Below, in pieces: positions 7,852-16,626 of a stretch of DNA of 64,000 bases (the stretch's first letter is position 1; every line of letters starts with the position of its first letter). The notes under the pieces were generated by a model. The model had not been told where the DNA came from, ran no database searches, and saw nothing but the letters and a program-made list of their open reading frames with translations. Source of the stretch: Plantactinospora mayteni (lineage in GTDB: Bacteria > Actinomycetota > Actinomycetes > Mycobacteriales > Micromonosporaceae); NCBI RefSeq assembly GCF_016862935.1, contig NZ_BONX01000008.1, positions 124,001 to 188,000 on the forward strand, in the 5' to 3' direction. Both the position numbers and the translations under genes were made by a program.

Positions 7852-9873
7852 TCATCGGTCGCCATCCTCGTCCGGTTCCTCCTCGCCGGGGGCCCGTCCG
7901 GTCCGCCACCGGGTGCCCTCCGGGCCACCCCGGGCGACGTCGTCCAGGCTCTCGTCGGGTTCGCTCGGCTCGAACTCCGGCCGGCGTACGGCGTCCGGCT
8001 CGGGCACCTCGATCGGGCGGGCGCCGGACCGGGCCGGTGGGTGATGCGCGACCGCAGCCGCGGCGCCGTGCGCCCCCTCGGGTGCGGCGACCTCGGCCTC
8101 GGGGTGGCGTACCTCGTGGTGCAGTTCGTCGCGGATCACCTGCGGCGGTCGGGTGGACCGCTGCGGCAGGTCCCGGCCGAGGTCGGCGACGAGCGGGCCG
8201 TACTTGTCGTCGAAGGCGGGCCGCTCGGACCGGATCCGGGGCATCCGGTCGAAGTTGCGCAGCGGTGGCGGGCAACTGGTCGACCACTCCAGCGAGTTGC
8301 CGAAGCCCCACGGGTCGTCGACGTCGACCATCCGGCCGAACCGCCACGACTTCCACACGTTGTACATGAAGAAGAGCGTGGAGGCGCCGAGCACGAACGA
8401 GCTGACCGTGGAGATGGTGTTCAGCACGGTGAAGCCGTCGGTGGGCAGGTAGTCGGCGTACCGGCGGGGCATGCCCTCGTTGCCGAGCCAGTGCTGCACC
8501 AGGAAGGTCCCGTGGAAGCCGAGGAACATCGTCCAGAAGTGGACGCGACCGAGCCGCTCGTCGAGAAGCCGGCCGGTCATCTTGGGAAACCAGAAGTACA
8601 CCCCGGCGAACGCGGCGAAGACGATGGTGCCGAAGAGCACGTAGTGGAAGTGGCCGACGACGAAATAGGTGTCCGTGGTGTGGAAGTCCACCGGCGGGCT
8701 GGCCAGCAGCACCCCGGTGAGCCCGCCGAAGAGGAAGGTGACCAGGAACCCGACCGAGAAGAGCATTGGCGTCTCGAAGGTCAACTGCCCCTTCCACATT
8801 GTGCCGATCCAGTTGAAGAACTTCACCCCGGTCGGTACGGCGATCAGATAGCTCAACCAACTGAAGAACGGCAGCAGCACCTGACCGGTACCGAACATGT
8901 GGTGCGCCCAGACGGTCATCGAGAGGATCGTGATCGCGATGGTCGCGGCGACGATGCCCTTGTAACCGAAGAGCGGCTTGCGGCTGAAGACCGGGATGAC
9001 CTCGGTGATGATGCCGAAGAACGGCAGCGCCACGATATAGACCTCGGGATGGCCGAAGAACCAGAACAGGTGCTGCCAGAGCAGCGGCCCGCCGTTGGCC
9101 GGGTCGTAGACGTGTGCGCCGATCCGCCGGTCGGCGTAGAGCGCGAGCAGGGCGGCGGCGAGCAGCGGGAATACCAGTACCACCAGCAGGGCGGTGAAGA
9201 GCATGTTCCAGGTGAAGATCGGCATCCGGAACATCGTCATCCCGGGCGCCCGCAGGGTCAGGATGGTGGTGATCAGGTTGACCGCGCCGAGGATGGTGCC
9301 GAGCCCGGAGAGGACCAGCCCGATCACCCACATGTCCGGGCCGATCCCCGGCGAGTGCTGGTCCCGGCTCAACGGCGTGTACGCGGTCCAGCCGAAGTCC
9401 GCCGAGCCGTTCGGGGTGAGGAAGCCGAGCATCACCAGCGAGCCGCCGAGCAGATAGAGCCAGTACGCCAGCGCGTTGAGCCGGGGGAACGACACGTCCG
9501 GGGCGCCGATCTGCAACGGCACCACGTAGTTGCCGAAGGCGAACGCCAGCGGGGTGGCGAAGAGCAGCAGCATGATCGTGCCGTGCGCGGTGAAGAGCTG
9601 GTTGTACTGCTCCGTGGAGAGGAACTGCAACCCCGGCCGGCCCAGCTCGGCCCGCATCAGCATCGCCATCGCGCCGCCGACGAGGAAGAAGCCGAACCCG
9701 GTGACCAGGTAGAGCAGGCCGATCTGCTTGGCGTCGGTGGTGCCGAGCAGCCGGATCAGCATGCTGCCCCGGATCATCTTGCGTACCGGACCCGGATATC
9801 CACCGGACCGGGCGGGCGCCAGGATCAGTGGCCCGCGTTCCTGTCCGGGTTCGGTAACGACCCGCTTCGGCAT
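7852..9873 (-). CDS. ctaD: Cytochrome c oxidase subunit I (aa3-type)
   Basis: The 673-residue product is a heme-copper oxidase subunit I with about twelve transmembrane helices. Visible signatures are the proton-channel and heme region [12 protein letters not shown], the CuB/heme segment [15 protein letters not shown], the K-channel region, and the [12 protein letters not shown] and HFHYVLFGT helices that carry the heme ligands. The final 115 residues or so are an acidic, Pro-rich cytoplasmic extension, which is common in actinobacterial CtaD. It reduces O2 in the respiratory chain. It stands alone without ctaC/E/F, so it is probably an additional ctaD paralogue outside the main cluster. The start is MPKRVV at 9873. 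Confidence 0.95.
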   Translation of the reverse strand: MPKRVVTEPGQERGPLILAPARSGGYPGPVRKMIRGSMLIRLLGTTDAKQIGLLYLVTGFGFFLVGGAMAMLMRAELGRPGLQFLSTEQYNQLFTAHGTIMLLLFATPLAFAFGNYVVPLQIGAPDVSFPRLNALAYWLYLLGGSLVMLGFLTPNGSADFGWTAYTPLSRDQHSPGIGPDMWVIGLVLSGLGTILGAVNLITTILTLRAPGMTMFRMPIFTWNMLFTALLVVLVFPLLAAALLALYADRRIGAHVYDPANGGPLLWQHLFWFFGHPEVYIVALPFFGIITEVIPVFSRKPLFGYKGIVAATIAITILSMTVWAHHMFGTGQVLLPFFSWLSYLIAVPTGVKFFNWIGTMWKGQLTFETPMLFSVGFLVTFLFGGLTGVLLASPPVDFHTTDTYFVVGHFHYVLFGTIVFAAFAGVYFWFPKMTGRLLDERLGRVHFWTMFLGFHGTFLVQHWLGNEGMPRRYADYLPTDGFTVLNTISTVSSFVLGASTLFFMYNVWKSWRFGRMVDVDDPWGFGNSLEWSTSCPPPLRNFDRMPRIRSERPAFDDKYGPLVADLGRDLPQRSTRPPQVIRDELHHEVRHPEAEVAAPEGAHGAAAAVAHHPPARSGARPIEVPEPDAVRRPEFEPSEPDESLDDVARGGPEGTRWRTGRAPGEEEPDEDGDR

Positions 9874-10037
9874 TCCCGGTTCACCCCGTACCTGATCGCA
9901 GCTAGGACGAGGCGGCGACTACCCGGTATTCCAACGGCAAAACCCGGCAGGCTGGCAATTTCCACTCTCTTTGCCTCTAACGGGTGAAAACCGGCTACGG
10001 CCCTCGGCCGTCGGACTACGGACCGGGCGGGGGTGGA

Positions 10038-11186
10038 TCAACCCGGGCCGGGGACGGCCGACCGGCGTACCTGTTCGTACAGCTCGACGTAGCGCTCGGC
10101 CATCATCGCCGGGGTGAACCGGCGGCCGGCCTCCTGGCGGCAGTCCCGCTCGTCCAGCCCGGCGACCTCCCGCACCAGGTCGGCGAGGCCGTCCTCGTCG
10201 TCGGCGAGCAGTCCGGTCCGGCCGTGCTCGATCAGCTCCGGCAGGCAGCCCCGGCCGATCGCCAGCACCGGGGTGCCGAGCGCCAGCGACTCGATCACCG
10301 CCGTCCCGCCCGGCTCCTCCCAGCACAGCGGGAAGAGGCTGGCCCGGGCCGCCGCCACCAGGTCGTCCCGGGCGGTACCGGCCACCATCCCGACCCAGCG
10401 CACCCGGTCGCCGTCCACCAGCGGGGCGACCTGCTCGCGCCAGTACCGTACGTCCGGATTCTGCCCTGCCTCCGGCCCGGCGGCGGCCAGCTCCTCGGGC
10501 CGCCGGTACGGGCCGACCGGTCCGGCCAGCACCAGGTCGAATCCGGCCTGGTGGGCGAGTCGGGCCCCGACGTGCTGCCCCTTGCCGGGCGTGATCCGGC
10601 CGAGCACCACCAGGTGGTCGGACTTCTCCACCGGCGGCCGGTGGTCGGCGTCCACCGCCAGCGGGGTGGCCAGGTGCACGTGCCCGACCGCGTGCTCGCG
10701 CAGCGCCTGCGGGGCCCGGGCGAGCTGCGCCGCCGAGACCCCGTTCACCCGTACCCGGTCACCGCCGTCCAGATATCCGTAGAGGTCCGGATGCTTGCCG
10801 AGGTCCCAGTGCAGGGTGTGCAGCGCCGGGCCGCTCCCCGGACCCATCGCGGTCAGCACCGCCAGCCCGACCGCCTCCACGTGGTCGTGCACCAGGTCCA
10901 CGTCGTCCCGCTCGCGCACCGCCCGGACCACCGCGTTCAGGTGCGCGTGCGAGATCCCGCAGACCTGGTTGTACGGCCGTTGCAGCGCCCCGAACTGCCC
11001 GTCGGGAAAGACCGACAGCAGTTCGTCGACCGGCAGCGTGGCGTCGGCGGTGGAGGCGAGCACCACCCGTACGCCGAGCCGGCGCAGCTCCGGTACCAGC
11101 GTGGCGACGATGTTCTCGATCCCGCCGTACCCGGGCGGCGGCACCGGCAGCCACGGCCCGGCGTTCATCAGCACGGTCAGGCCCAT
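10038..11186 (-). CDS. Glycosyltransferase family 4
   Basis: The 382-residue product is a GT-B fold glycosyltransferase. The N-terminal acceptor domain contains PPGYGGIENIV (about 18-28) and DLVHDHVEAVGL. The C-terminal donor domain contains VVLGRITPGKGQHV (about 200) and CWEEPGGTAVIESLALGTPVLA (about 285-305), where the conserved E..E binds the nucleotide sugar. The start is ATG 11186, because GGGGAGG sits 5-10 nt upstream on the minus strand. It follows gpgS on the same strand, so a role in glucosylglycerate or polymethylated-sugar metabolism is possible but is inferred only from proximity. The sugar donor is unknown. Confidence 0.85.
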   Translation of the reverse strand: MGLTVLMNAGPWLPVPPPGYGGIENIVATLVPELRRLGVRVVLASTADATLPVDELLSVFPDGQFGALQRPYNQVCGISHAHLNAVVRAVRERDDVDLVHDHVEAVGLAVLTAMGPGSGPALHTLHWDLGKHPDLYGYLDGGDRVRVNGVSAAQLARAPQALREHAVGHVHLATPLAVDADHRPPVEKSDHLVVLGRITPGKGQHVGARLAHQAGFDLVLAGPVGPYRRPEELAAAGPEAGQNPDVRYWREQVAPLVDGDRVRWVGMVAGTARDDLVAAARASLFPLCWEEPGGTAVIESLALGTPVLAIGRGCLPELIEHGRTGLLADDEDGLADLVREVAGLDERDCRQEAGRRFTPAMMAERYVELYEQVRRSAVPGPG

Positions 11187-11241
11187 CCGTCCTCCCCAGC
11201 CCACCCGGCCGGACCGCCGCGCCCCGGCCTACCGCCGCGCG

Positions 11242-11313
11242 CCCTCCTGCCGCGCCCCGGTCTCCCGTTGCGCCCGGCCCTCCTGCCGCGCCCCGGCCTC
11301 CCGTTGCGCCCGG
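11242..11313. repeat. 36-bp tandem repeat, 2 copies
   Basis: Two 36-bp copies at 11242-11277 and 11278-11313 differ at one base. More degenerate copies extend to about 11215. They fill the gap between gpgS and the downstream glycosyltransferase gene. Confidence 0.85.
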
Positions 11314-11331
11314 CTGGATCGCGCTGACCGG

Positions 11332-12345
11332 TCATACCGCCGCCCTCCGGAACGACGACGAGGGCCGGAGTTCCGCCAGTGGTGGGCGTTCCCGGACGGA
11401 GACGTCGGTGACCACGATTTCCCGGTCCAGGTTGGGCAGCGCGCTCCTGCCGTCCCGGCGGAACTGCACCAGCAGGTTCCCCGGCGGTGCGGTCTCCTCG
11501 ACCAGCCCCCGCCGGCACAGCCGCTGCCACACGGTGTGCAGGATCTGCCCGGACATCCGGCCGAGCGCCTCGGTGTCCTGGTGCCGGTGCAGGCGTTCGC
11601 CGAGGTCGACCTGGGCGAGGGCGTCCAGGCCGCACATCTCCAGCAGGTCGATCAGCATCGCCGTCTCGACGCCGTAGCCGGAGACGAAGGGCACCCGTTC
11701 GAGTACGTCCCGGCGGCCGGCGTACTCCCCGGCGAGCGGCTGGACGAACCCGGCCAGTTCCGGCCAGAAGAGGTTGAACAGCGGGCGGGCCACCAGCTCG
11801 GTCACCCGGCCGCCGCCCTCCGCCTCCACACCGCTGGTGCCGACCAACGGGCGGTGGTAGAAGCCCTTGACGAACGCGACGGACGGGTCGGTGAGCAGCG
11901 GGCCGAGCAGACCGGTGACGAAATGGGGCTGGAACTCCCGCAGGTCGGCGTCGACGAAGGCGACCAGGTCCCCGGTCGAGGCGGCCAGCCCGGCCCAGAG
12001 CGCGTCCCCCTTGCCGTCCAGCCGGGGCAGCCCCCGGGTCATCTCGTCCTGGCTGATCACCCGGGCCCCGGCCGCCGCGGCCACCACGGCGGTCCGGTCG
12101 CTGGACCGGGAGTCGACCACCACCAGTTCGTCGACCAGTTCGACCTGCTCGACCAGGCAGGCCCGGATCGCCGCCACGATCGCGCCGACGGTGGCCTCCT
12201 CGTCCCGGGCCGGGATGACCACACTGACCGTGCGGTTTCCCTTCAGGTACGCCAGCTGTCGCGGCGTCCACTGGTCGGCGACCCCGGTACGGTGGGTGGT
12301 CCACTCCTCCAGCGCCGGTGACACGGGTGTACGCGAGCGCCGCAT
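11332..12345 (-). CDS. gpgS: Glucosyl-3-phosphoglycerate synthase
   Basis: The 337-residue product matches GpgS (GT81) closely. It has a GT-A nucleotide-sugar fold with SVVIPARDEEATVG (about 41-54), VVVDSRSSD (about 75-83), a DAD metal-binding site in AFVDADLREF (about 128-137), and the GEYAGRRDVLERVPFVSGYGVE substrate region (about 205-226). It transfers glucose from NDP-glucose to 3-phosphoglycerate. This is the first step toward glucosylglycerate and the methylglucose lipopolysaccharides of actinobacteria. Start ATG 12345 gives the usual family length. It is divergent from secA2. The phosphatase partner GpgP is not nearby. Confidence 0.95.
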   Translation of the reverse strand: MRRSRTPVSPALEEWTTHRTGVADQWTPRQLAYLKGNRTVSVVIPARDEEATVGAIVAAIRACLVEQVELVDELVVVDSRSSDRTAVVAAAAGARVISQDEMTRGLPRLDGKGDALWAGLAASTGDLVAFVDADLREFQPHFVTGLLGPLLTDPSVAFVKGFYHRPLVGTSGVEAEGGGRVTELVARPLFNLFWPELAGFVQPLAGEYAGRRDVLERVPFVSGYGVETAMLIDLLEMCGLDALAQVDLGERLHRHQDTEALGRMSGQILHTVWQRLCRRGLVEETAPPGNLLVQFRRDGRSALPNLDREIVVTDVSVRERPPLAELRPSSSFRRAAV

Positions 12346-12657
12346 GGGACGACCTCCCCCACTGCCTCGACCAGCGCCCGGCCGGGCCCTGGTGCAGCCC
12401 TACAGCCTTCCCCACCGCTCCCGGATCAACCGTCCCGAGCACCGTCCGGGAGGCTCGGCGGGGCCCCGCTCGACGAGGGCGTCGTCGATGTCGAGGCCGC
12501 CGACCGGCGCGCGAGAGGCTTGGCCGCGCCCGCATTCCGCCCATCCGGGCACACCCGGGCGGTACGGACATCCGACCACCGACCCGGCCGAGAGCGGATC
12601 CCGCGCCCGGCCGGGCGGGCCGCACTTTGCCGGAGAGTTCGCGTACCGTTGCCCGTC
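12346..12657. other. Divergent intergenic region, gpgS/secA2
   Basis: These 312 bases separate gpgS and secA2. They are GC-rich and include short inverted repeats. Neither strand shows an open frame with convincing coding bias or a start with a ribosome binding site. TACCGT at 12644-12649, about 8 nt before the secA2 ATG, could be a -10 element for a leaderless transcript; GAGAG at 12633 is too far upstream to be a good binding site. Confidence 0.5.
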
Positions 12658-14952
12658 ATGGGTGTGTCGCAACGGTTGAAGACCAGGGTCCGGCGTTTCC
12701 TCCAGCGTCCGGGCACCACAGTTGATCTGGCGCCGCTGGAGAAGCTGCTGCCCACGATCGAGGCGCGCGAGGAGGAGCTCACCGAGCTCAGCGACGAGGA
12801 GCTGACCGAGGTCGCCGGCAAGGCCGAGGACTACGTGGAGATCTGTGCGGCCGGCCGCGAAGCCGCCCGGCGCGGGCTCGACCAGCGGCCGTACGACGTG
12901 CAGTTGCTCGGCGCCATGTCGCTGCTCGCCGGCAAGGTCGCCGAGATGGCCACCGGTGAGGGCAAGACGCTGACCGCGACGATCGCCGCGTACGGGCACG
13001 TCCGGCGGGGCAACGGGCCGGTGCACGTGCTCACCGTCAACGACTACCTGGCCCGCCGGGACGCCGAGTGGATGGAGCCGGTCTACCGGCTGCTCGGGCT
13101 GACCGTCGGCTGGGTCACCGAGGCGTCCACCCGCGACGAGCGCCAGGCGGCGTACGCCTGCGACGTCACCTACGTCTCGGTCAGCGAGGCCGGCTTCGAC
13201 TTCCTCCGCGACCAGCTCCTCACCGACATCGACGACCGGGTGCAGCCGCCGCTGACCACCGCGATCGTGGACGAGGCCGACTCCATCCTGATCGACGAGG
13301 CCCGGGTGCCGATGGTGCTGGCCGGTGCGGTTCCCGGCGAGCAGGACCCGGTGCACACCGCCGCGTCGGTGGTCCGCGGGCTGCGCGCCGGCCGGCACTA
13401 CACGGTGGCCGACGACGGCCGCAGCGTCGCCTTCACCGACACCGGGCTGGCCGAGGTCGAGTCCCGGCTCGGCGACGTCGACCTCTACGACGACGAGCAC
13501 GTCGAGCAGCTCTCCGCGGTCAACGTCGCCCTGCACGCGCACGCCCTGCTGCACCGGGACGTCGACTACATCGTCCGCAACGACGGCGTCGAGCTGATCG
13601 ACGAGATGCGCGGCCGGGTCGCCCAGCGCCGCCGCTGGCCGGACGGGCTCCAGGCGGCCGTCGAGGCGAAGGAGGGGCTCGACGCCACCGCCGAGGGTGA
13701 GGTGCTGGGCACCATCACCGTGCAGGCGTACGTCGCGCTCTACAAGACCGTCTGCGGGATGACCGCCACGGCGGTACTGGTCGGCGACCAGTTGCGGGAG
13801 TTCTTCTCGCTGGAGGTCGCGGTGATCCCGCCGAACACCCCCTGCGTCCGGATCGACGACCCGGACCGGATCTACGCCACCCGGGGTGAGAAGGAAGAGG
13901 CGCTGATCCAGGAGATCCAGGAGCAGCACGACACCGGCCGTCCGGTGCTGATCGGCACCCTGGACGTGAAGGAGTCGGAGCGGCTCGCCGAGGCGCTGCG
14001 CGAGGCCGGGGTGCCGTGCACGGTGCTGAACGCCAAGAACGACGCCGAGGAGGCGGCGATCATCGCCGAGGCCGGCGCGTACGGCGCGGTGACCGTCTCC
14101 ACCCAGATGGCCGGCCGGGGTGTCGACATCCGGCTCGGCGGCAGCGACCAGGCCGACCGGGACCGGGTCGCCGAGCTCGGCGGCCTCTTCGTGATCGGCA
14201 GCGGCCGGCACGACAGCCGGCGGGTCGACGACCAGCTCCGGGGCCGGGCCGGCCGGCAGGGCGACCCCGGTCGCTCGGTCTTCGCCGTCAGCCTCGAGGA
14301 CAACCTGGTCATCCGGCACGCCCCCGACGCGATCCCGCCGTCGCCCCGGATGAACGCCGACGGCCTGGTCACCGACGAGCAGGTCGACTTCGCGGTCGAG
14401 CACGCCCAGCGGATCGCGGAGGGCGTCAACCACGAGATCCACCGCAACACCTGGCGGTACAGCGTGGTGATCGAGCAGCAGCGTAAGGCGCTGGCCGAGC
14501 GCCGGGAGCGGCTGCTCACCACCGAGGTGGCGGCGCAGATGCTGACCGAGCGCTTCCCGGACCGGGCCAAGGAGATGGACGAGGACCTCCTCTCCCGGGT
14601 CGGCCGGTCGATCGCGCTCTACCACCTCGACCGGCTCTGGGCGCAGCATCTGGCCGAACTCTCCGAGGTACGTGAGGGCGTACACCTGCGGGCGCTCGGC
14701 CGGCTCGACCCGCTGGACGAGTTCCACCGGTCGGCGGTGCCGGCGTTCAACGCGCTCGTGCCGGAGATCGAGACCCGTACGGTGGAGACCTTCGAGGAGA
14801 ACGAGTTCGACGACGACTGGGAGCCGGGCGCGGGAGAGCTGGTACGACCCAGCGCCACCTGGACCTACCTGGTGCACGACAACCCGTTCGGCTCGGAACT
14901 CGACCGCCTGATCGCCGCCGTCGGCCGCCGGCTCAGCTCCGGCTCGCGCTGA
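12658..14952 (+). CDS. secA2: Accessory preprotein translocase ATPase SecA2
   Basis: The 764-residue product is a SecA-family ATPase. Walker A is MATGEGKTLTATIA (about 97-110), Walker B is AIVDEADSILIDEAR (about 201-215), and helicase motif VI is DDQLRGRAGRQGDPG (about 522-536). It is shorter than housekeeping SecA and lacks the C-terminal linker with the Cys-rich zinc/SecB site, which fits actinobacterial SecA2. SecA2 drives export of a limited set of proteins through SecYEG. No adjacent secY2 or glycosylation genes are present. Start MGVSQRLKTR at ATG 12658 may be leaderless. A strong hairpin (14971-15011) follows the stop. Confidence 0.93.
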   Translation: MGVSQRLKTRVRRFLQRPGTTVDLAPLEKLLPTIEAREEELTELSDEELTEVAGKAEDYVEICAAGREAARRGLDQRPYDVQLLGAMSLLAGKVAEMATGEGKTLTATIAAYGHVRRGNGPVHVLTVNDYLARRDAEWMEPVYRLLGLTVGWVTEASTRDERQAAYACDVTYVSVSEAGFDFLRDQLLTDIDDRVQPPLTTAIVDEADSILIDEARVPMVLAGAVPGEQDPVHTAASVVRGLRAGRHYTVADDGRSVAFTDTGLAEVESRLGDVDLYDDEHVEQLSAVNVALHAHALLHRDVDYIVRNDGVELIDEMRGRVAQRRRWPDGLQAAVEAKEGLDATAEGEVLGTITVQAYVALYKTVCGMTATAVLVGDQLREFFSLEVAVIPPNTPCVRIDDPDRIYATRGEKEEALIQEIQEQHDTGRPVLIGTLDVKESERLAEALREAGVPCTVLNAKNDAEEAAIIAEAGAYGAVTVSTQMAGRGVDIRLGGSDQADRDRVAELGGLFVIGSGRHDSRRVDDQLRGRAGRQGDPGRSVFAVSLEDNLVIRHAPDAIPPSPRMNADGLVTDEQVDFAVEHAQRIAEGVNHEIHRNTWRYSVVIEQQRKALAERRERLLTTEVAAQMLTERFPDRAKEMDEDLLSRVGRSIALYHLDRLWAQHLAELSEVREGVHLRALGRLDPLDEFHRSAVPAFNALVPEIETRTVETFEENEFDDDWEPGAGELVRPSATWTYLVHDNPFGSELDRLIAAVGRRLSSGSR

Positions 14953-14970
14953 CCCTCGGCACACCCGGAA

Positions 14971-15011
14971 TCCCGGGGTTGATCGTCGCAAGCCTGACGG
15001 CAACCCCGGGA
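14971..15011 (+). terminator. secA2 terminator hairpin
   Basis: TCCCGGGGTTG (14971-14981) pairs perfectly with CAACCCCGGGA (15001-15011) around a 19-nt loop. It begins 18 nt after the secA2 stop. No U-tract follows, which is normal for actinobacteria. Confidence 0.7.
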
Positions 15012-15043
15012 CGGGCCGGATCGTTCTCTTCCTGGAACGGGTG

Positions 15044-15068
15044 GTTTGTCCACCCGGCGCTCGGGTAG
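15044..15068 (+). promoter_or_regulatory. SigB/F-type promoter of the GAF-ANTAR gene
   Basis: GTTT (15044-15047), 15 nt, then GGGTAG (15063-15068) matches the GTTT-N14-16-GGGTA consensus of actinobacterial SigB/SigF-type factors. It lies about 50-75 nt upstream of the first translated codon. A sigma factor of that family is encoded at 6616 in this window. Confidence 0.55.
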
Positions 15069-15120
15069 TAGCGCAGGTCCGTACCGGCACGGGGCCGGGC
15101 ACCGCGGGGGAGAGGCGACC

Positions 15121-15195
15121 ATGAGACAGGCGACGGCGCGAACCGGATGTACCGCGGCAGCCGCGGTGGTGGCGGGGGTTCCGGCGCGGTGCTGA
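15121..15195 (+). CDS. Short leader ORF overlapping the GAF-ANTAR start
   Basis: ATG 15121 is preceded by GGGGAGAGG at good spacing and opens 24 codons (MRQATARTGC..., Ala-rich) ending in TGA at 15193-15195. The next gene's GTG (15189) lies within this frame's last codons, in another frame. It may be a translational-coupling leader. Alternatively, a one-base frameshift may have separated the true start of the GAF-ANTAR gene from its body. No homology is recognised. Confidence 0.4.
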   Translation: MRQATARTGCTAAAAVVAGVPARC

Positions 15196-15935
15196 GGCTG
15201 AGGACGACGACGGAGCCGTCGACCGAAGCCCCGGGCGTGCTGGAGACCGCCGCCCTGCTCCGCGAGGTGACTGCCGGGCTGATCGCGAGCGACGACTTCG
15301 ACGCCGCGCTGCACCGGCTGGTACGGACCGTCCGGGACGCCATCCCGGCAGTGACCTGGTGCGGGGTGACCGTACTACGCGCCGGTGCTCCCGCCTCGGT
15401 GGCGGCCTCGGAGCCCCGCCTCGGCGATCTCGACGACGTCCGGCACGGGCAGGACGGGCCGGCGATGGTGGCGATCCGCTCCCGGGAACTGGTCTGGTCG
15501 GCGGATCTGCGTACCGAGACCCGGTGGCGGCCGTGGACCGGCCGCGCGCTGGCCCTGGGCGTACGCGGGGTGCTTGCCGTACCGGTGGACGTCGACGAGC
15601 ACGTGGTCGGCTCGATCAACCTGTACGCCCGCCAGCCCGGCGTGCTGACCGCCAGTCAACAGCTCAGCGCGATGCTGCTGGCCGAACACGCCGGGCTGCT
15701 GCTCGGTGCGGTCCGGGACCGGTCCCGGCATTCCGGTGCGGCCGGTGAACCCGACGGAACGCTCACGGCTGGGCAGGTGATCGACCAGGCGGTCGGGGTT
15801 ATCATGACCCAACGTGGCTGTCCGGCCACGGAGGCGCTACGGGTGTTGCGGTCCGCCTCGGCGGCGCTGGCCATCCCGTTACGGGACGTGGCCGAGCGGT
15901 TGGTCACCTCGGTGGCCCGGCGTCGCGGCACCTGA
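15189..15935 (+). CDS. GAF and ANTAR domain regulator
   Basis: The 248-residue product has a GAF domain at about residues 30-165 (LLREVTAGLIASDDFDAALHR...AVPVDVDEHVVGSINLYA) and an ANTAR domain at about 190-245 (IDQAVGVIMTQRGCPATEALRVLRSAS). ANTAR domains bind paired hairpins in nascent RNA and antiterminate transcription; the GAF part presumably senses a small molecule or redox state. Start is uncertain: GTG 15189 or ATG 15147 in frame, while the best ribosome binding site belongs to ATG 15121 in another frame. A SigB/F-type promoter at 15044-15068 suggests stress control. Its RNA targets are unknown. Confidence 0.85.
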   Translation: MLRLRTTTEPSTEAPGVLETAALLREVTAGLIASDDFDAALHRLVRTVRDAIPAVTWCGVTVLRAGAPASVAASEPRLGDLDDVRHGQDGPAMVAIRSRELVWSADLRTETRWRPWTGRALALGVRGVLAVPVDVDEHVVGSINLYARQPGVLTASQQLSAMLLAEHAGLLLGAVRDRSRHSGAAGEPDGTLTAGQVIDQAVGVIMTQRGCPATEALRVLRSASAALAIPLRDVAERLVTSVARRRGT

Positions 15936-15996
15936 TCCTCCGCCGTGGACCGGTACCGACGAGCACGCCGAGACCCGCGACGGGGATGCGGCGCCG

Positions 15997-16021
15997 GTTC
16001 GGCGGGGTGGCTCGGGGGTAG
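15997..16021 (+). promoter_or_regulatory. Possible SigB/F-type promoter of the DUF2231 gene
   Basis: GTTC (15997-16000), 15 nt, GGGTAG (16016-16021) resembles GTTT-N15-GGGTA with one deviation at -35. It ends 42 nt before the DUF2231 ATG. Confidence 0.4.
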
Positions 16022-16063
16022 CACGCTGGGGCTGGTCGAGGAGCGAGCCGGGGAGGCGCCACC

Positions 16064-16570
16064 ATGCAGAGCCGCCTGCGGGTACACGGACATCCGATCC
16101 AGCCGATGCTGGTGACCTTTCCGTTCGGGCTCTTCGTCTGCGCCACGGTCTTCGACCTGGCCGACGTGCTCGGCGGCCCGGCGATCCTGGGGCTGGTCGG
16201 CTACTGGACGGCGGTGGCGGCGCTGGTCGCGGCCGGGCTCGCCATGGCGGCCGGCATGGTCGACCTGTGGGACGCGCCGGGTGATCCGACCCGGCGTACC
16301 GCGATCACCTTCAACCTGGTGAACGCCGCCGTCGCGGTGCTCTTCGTCTTCGCCTGCCTGATCAGGTCGGGCGAGCCGGAGCACGGCGCGAGGGGCGGCC
16401 TGGTCGCGGTCGAGCTGCTCGGCCTGCTGCTCGGCGCGGTCGGGGTACGGCTCGGCGGCAGCCTGGTCCGGCAGTTCGACCAGGGGCGTGGCGAACCGAC
16501 CAGCTTCGACGGTTTCGGCCCGCCGGCCAGTTCGGTTGCCGGCGGTTTCGGCCGGCGCGGAACCGGCTGA
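16064..16570 (+). CDS. DUF2231 family membrane protein
   Basis: The 168-residue product starts MQSRLRVHGHPIQPMLVTFPFGLFVCATVFDL, which is the hallmark HGHPIQPMLVTFP opening of DUF2231 membrane proteins. Four hydrophobic segments follow (about 17-40, 45-68, 80-100, 110-130) and then a Gly-rich cytoplasmic tail. The family is widespread in actinobacteria and proteobacteria and the role is unknown. The His and Pro residues in the first helix have suggested metal or heme binding, but that is unproven. GGGAGGCG precedes ATG 16064. Its stop codon lies in a 14-bp degenerate tandem repeat. Confidence 0.85.
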   Translation: MQSRLRVHGHPIQPMLVTFPFGLFVCATVFDLADVLGGPAILGLVGYWTAVAALVAAGLAMAAGMVDLWDAPGDPTRRTAITFNLVNAAVAVLFVFACLIRSGEPEHGARGGLVAVELLGLLLGAVGVRLGGSLVRQFDQGRGEPTSFDGFGPPASSVAGGFGRRGTG

Positions 16571-16617
16571 CCCGCCCGGCGACACCTGCCTGGCGACACC
16601 CGACCGGTGACACCTGC
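16563..16617. repeat. About 14-bp degenerate tandem repeat over a stop codon
   Basis: Four units starting at 16563, 16576, 16590 and 16604 (ccggcgacacctgc and variants) span and follow the stop codon of the DUF2231 gene at 16568-16570. They fill most of the gap to the convergent DUF3500 gene. Confidence 0.75.
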
Positions 16618-16626
16618 CCGGCTCGC

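Noticed and set aside
8041-9987. 648-codon plus-strand open frame across ctaD
   Set aside because: It is the antisense shadow of the ctaD gene in GC-rich DNA. Its translation is low-complexity (Glu/Arg/Gly/His rich), and the minus strand carries the complete oxidase signatures.
12400-15102. 900-codon minus-strand open frame across secA2
   Set aside because: Antisense shadow. The plus strand has all SecA motifs in order, while the minus translation has no domain and a repetitive Val/Asp/Gly/His composition.
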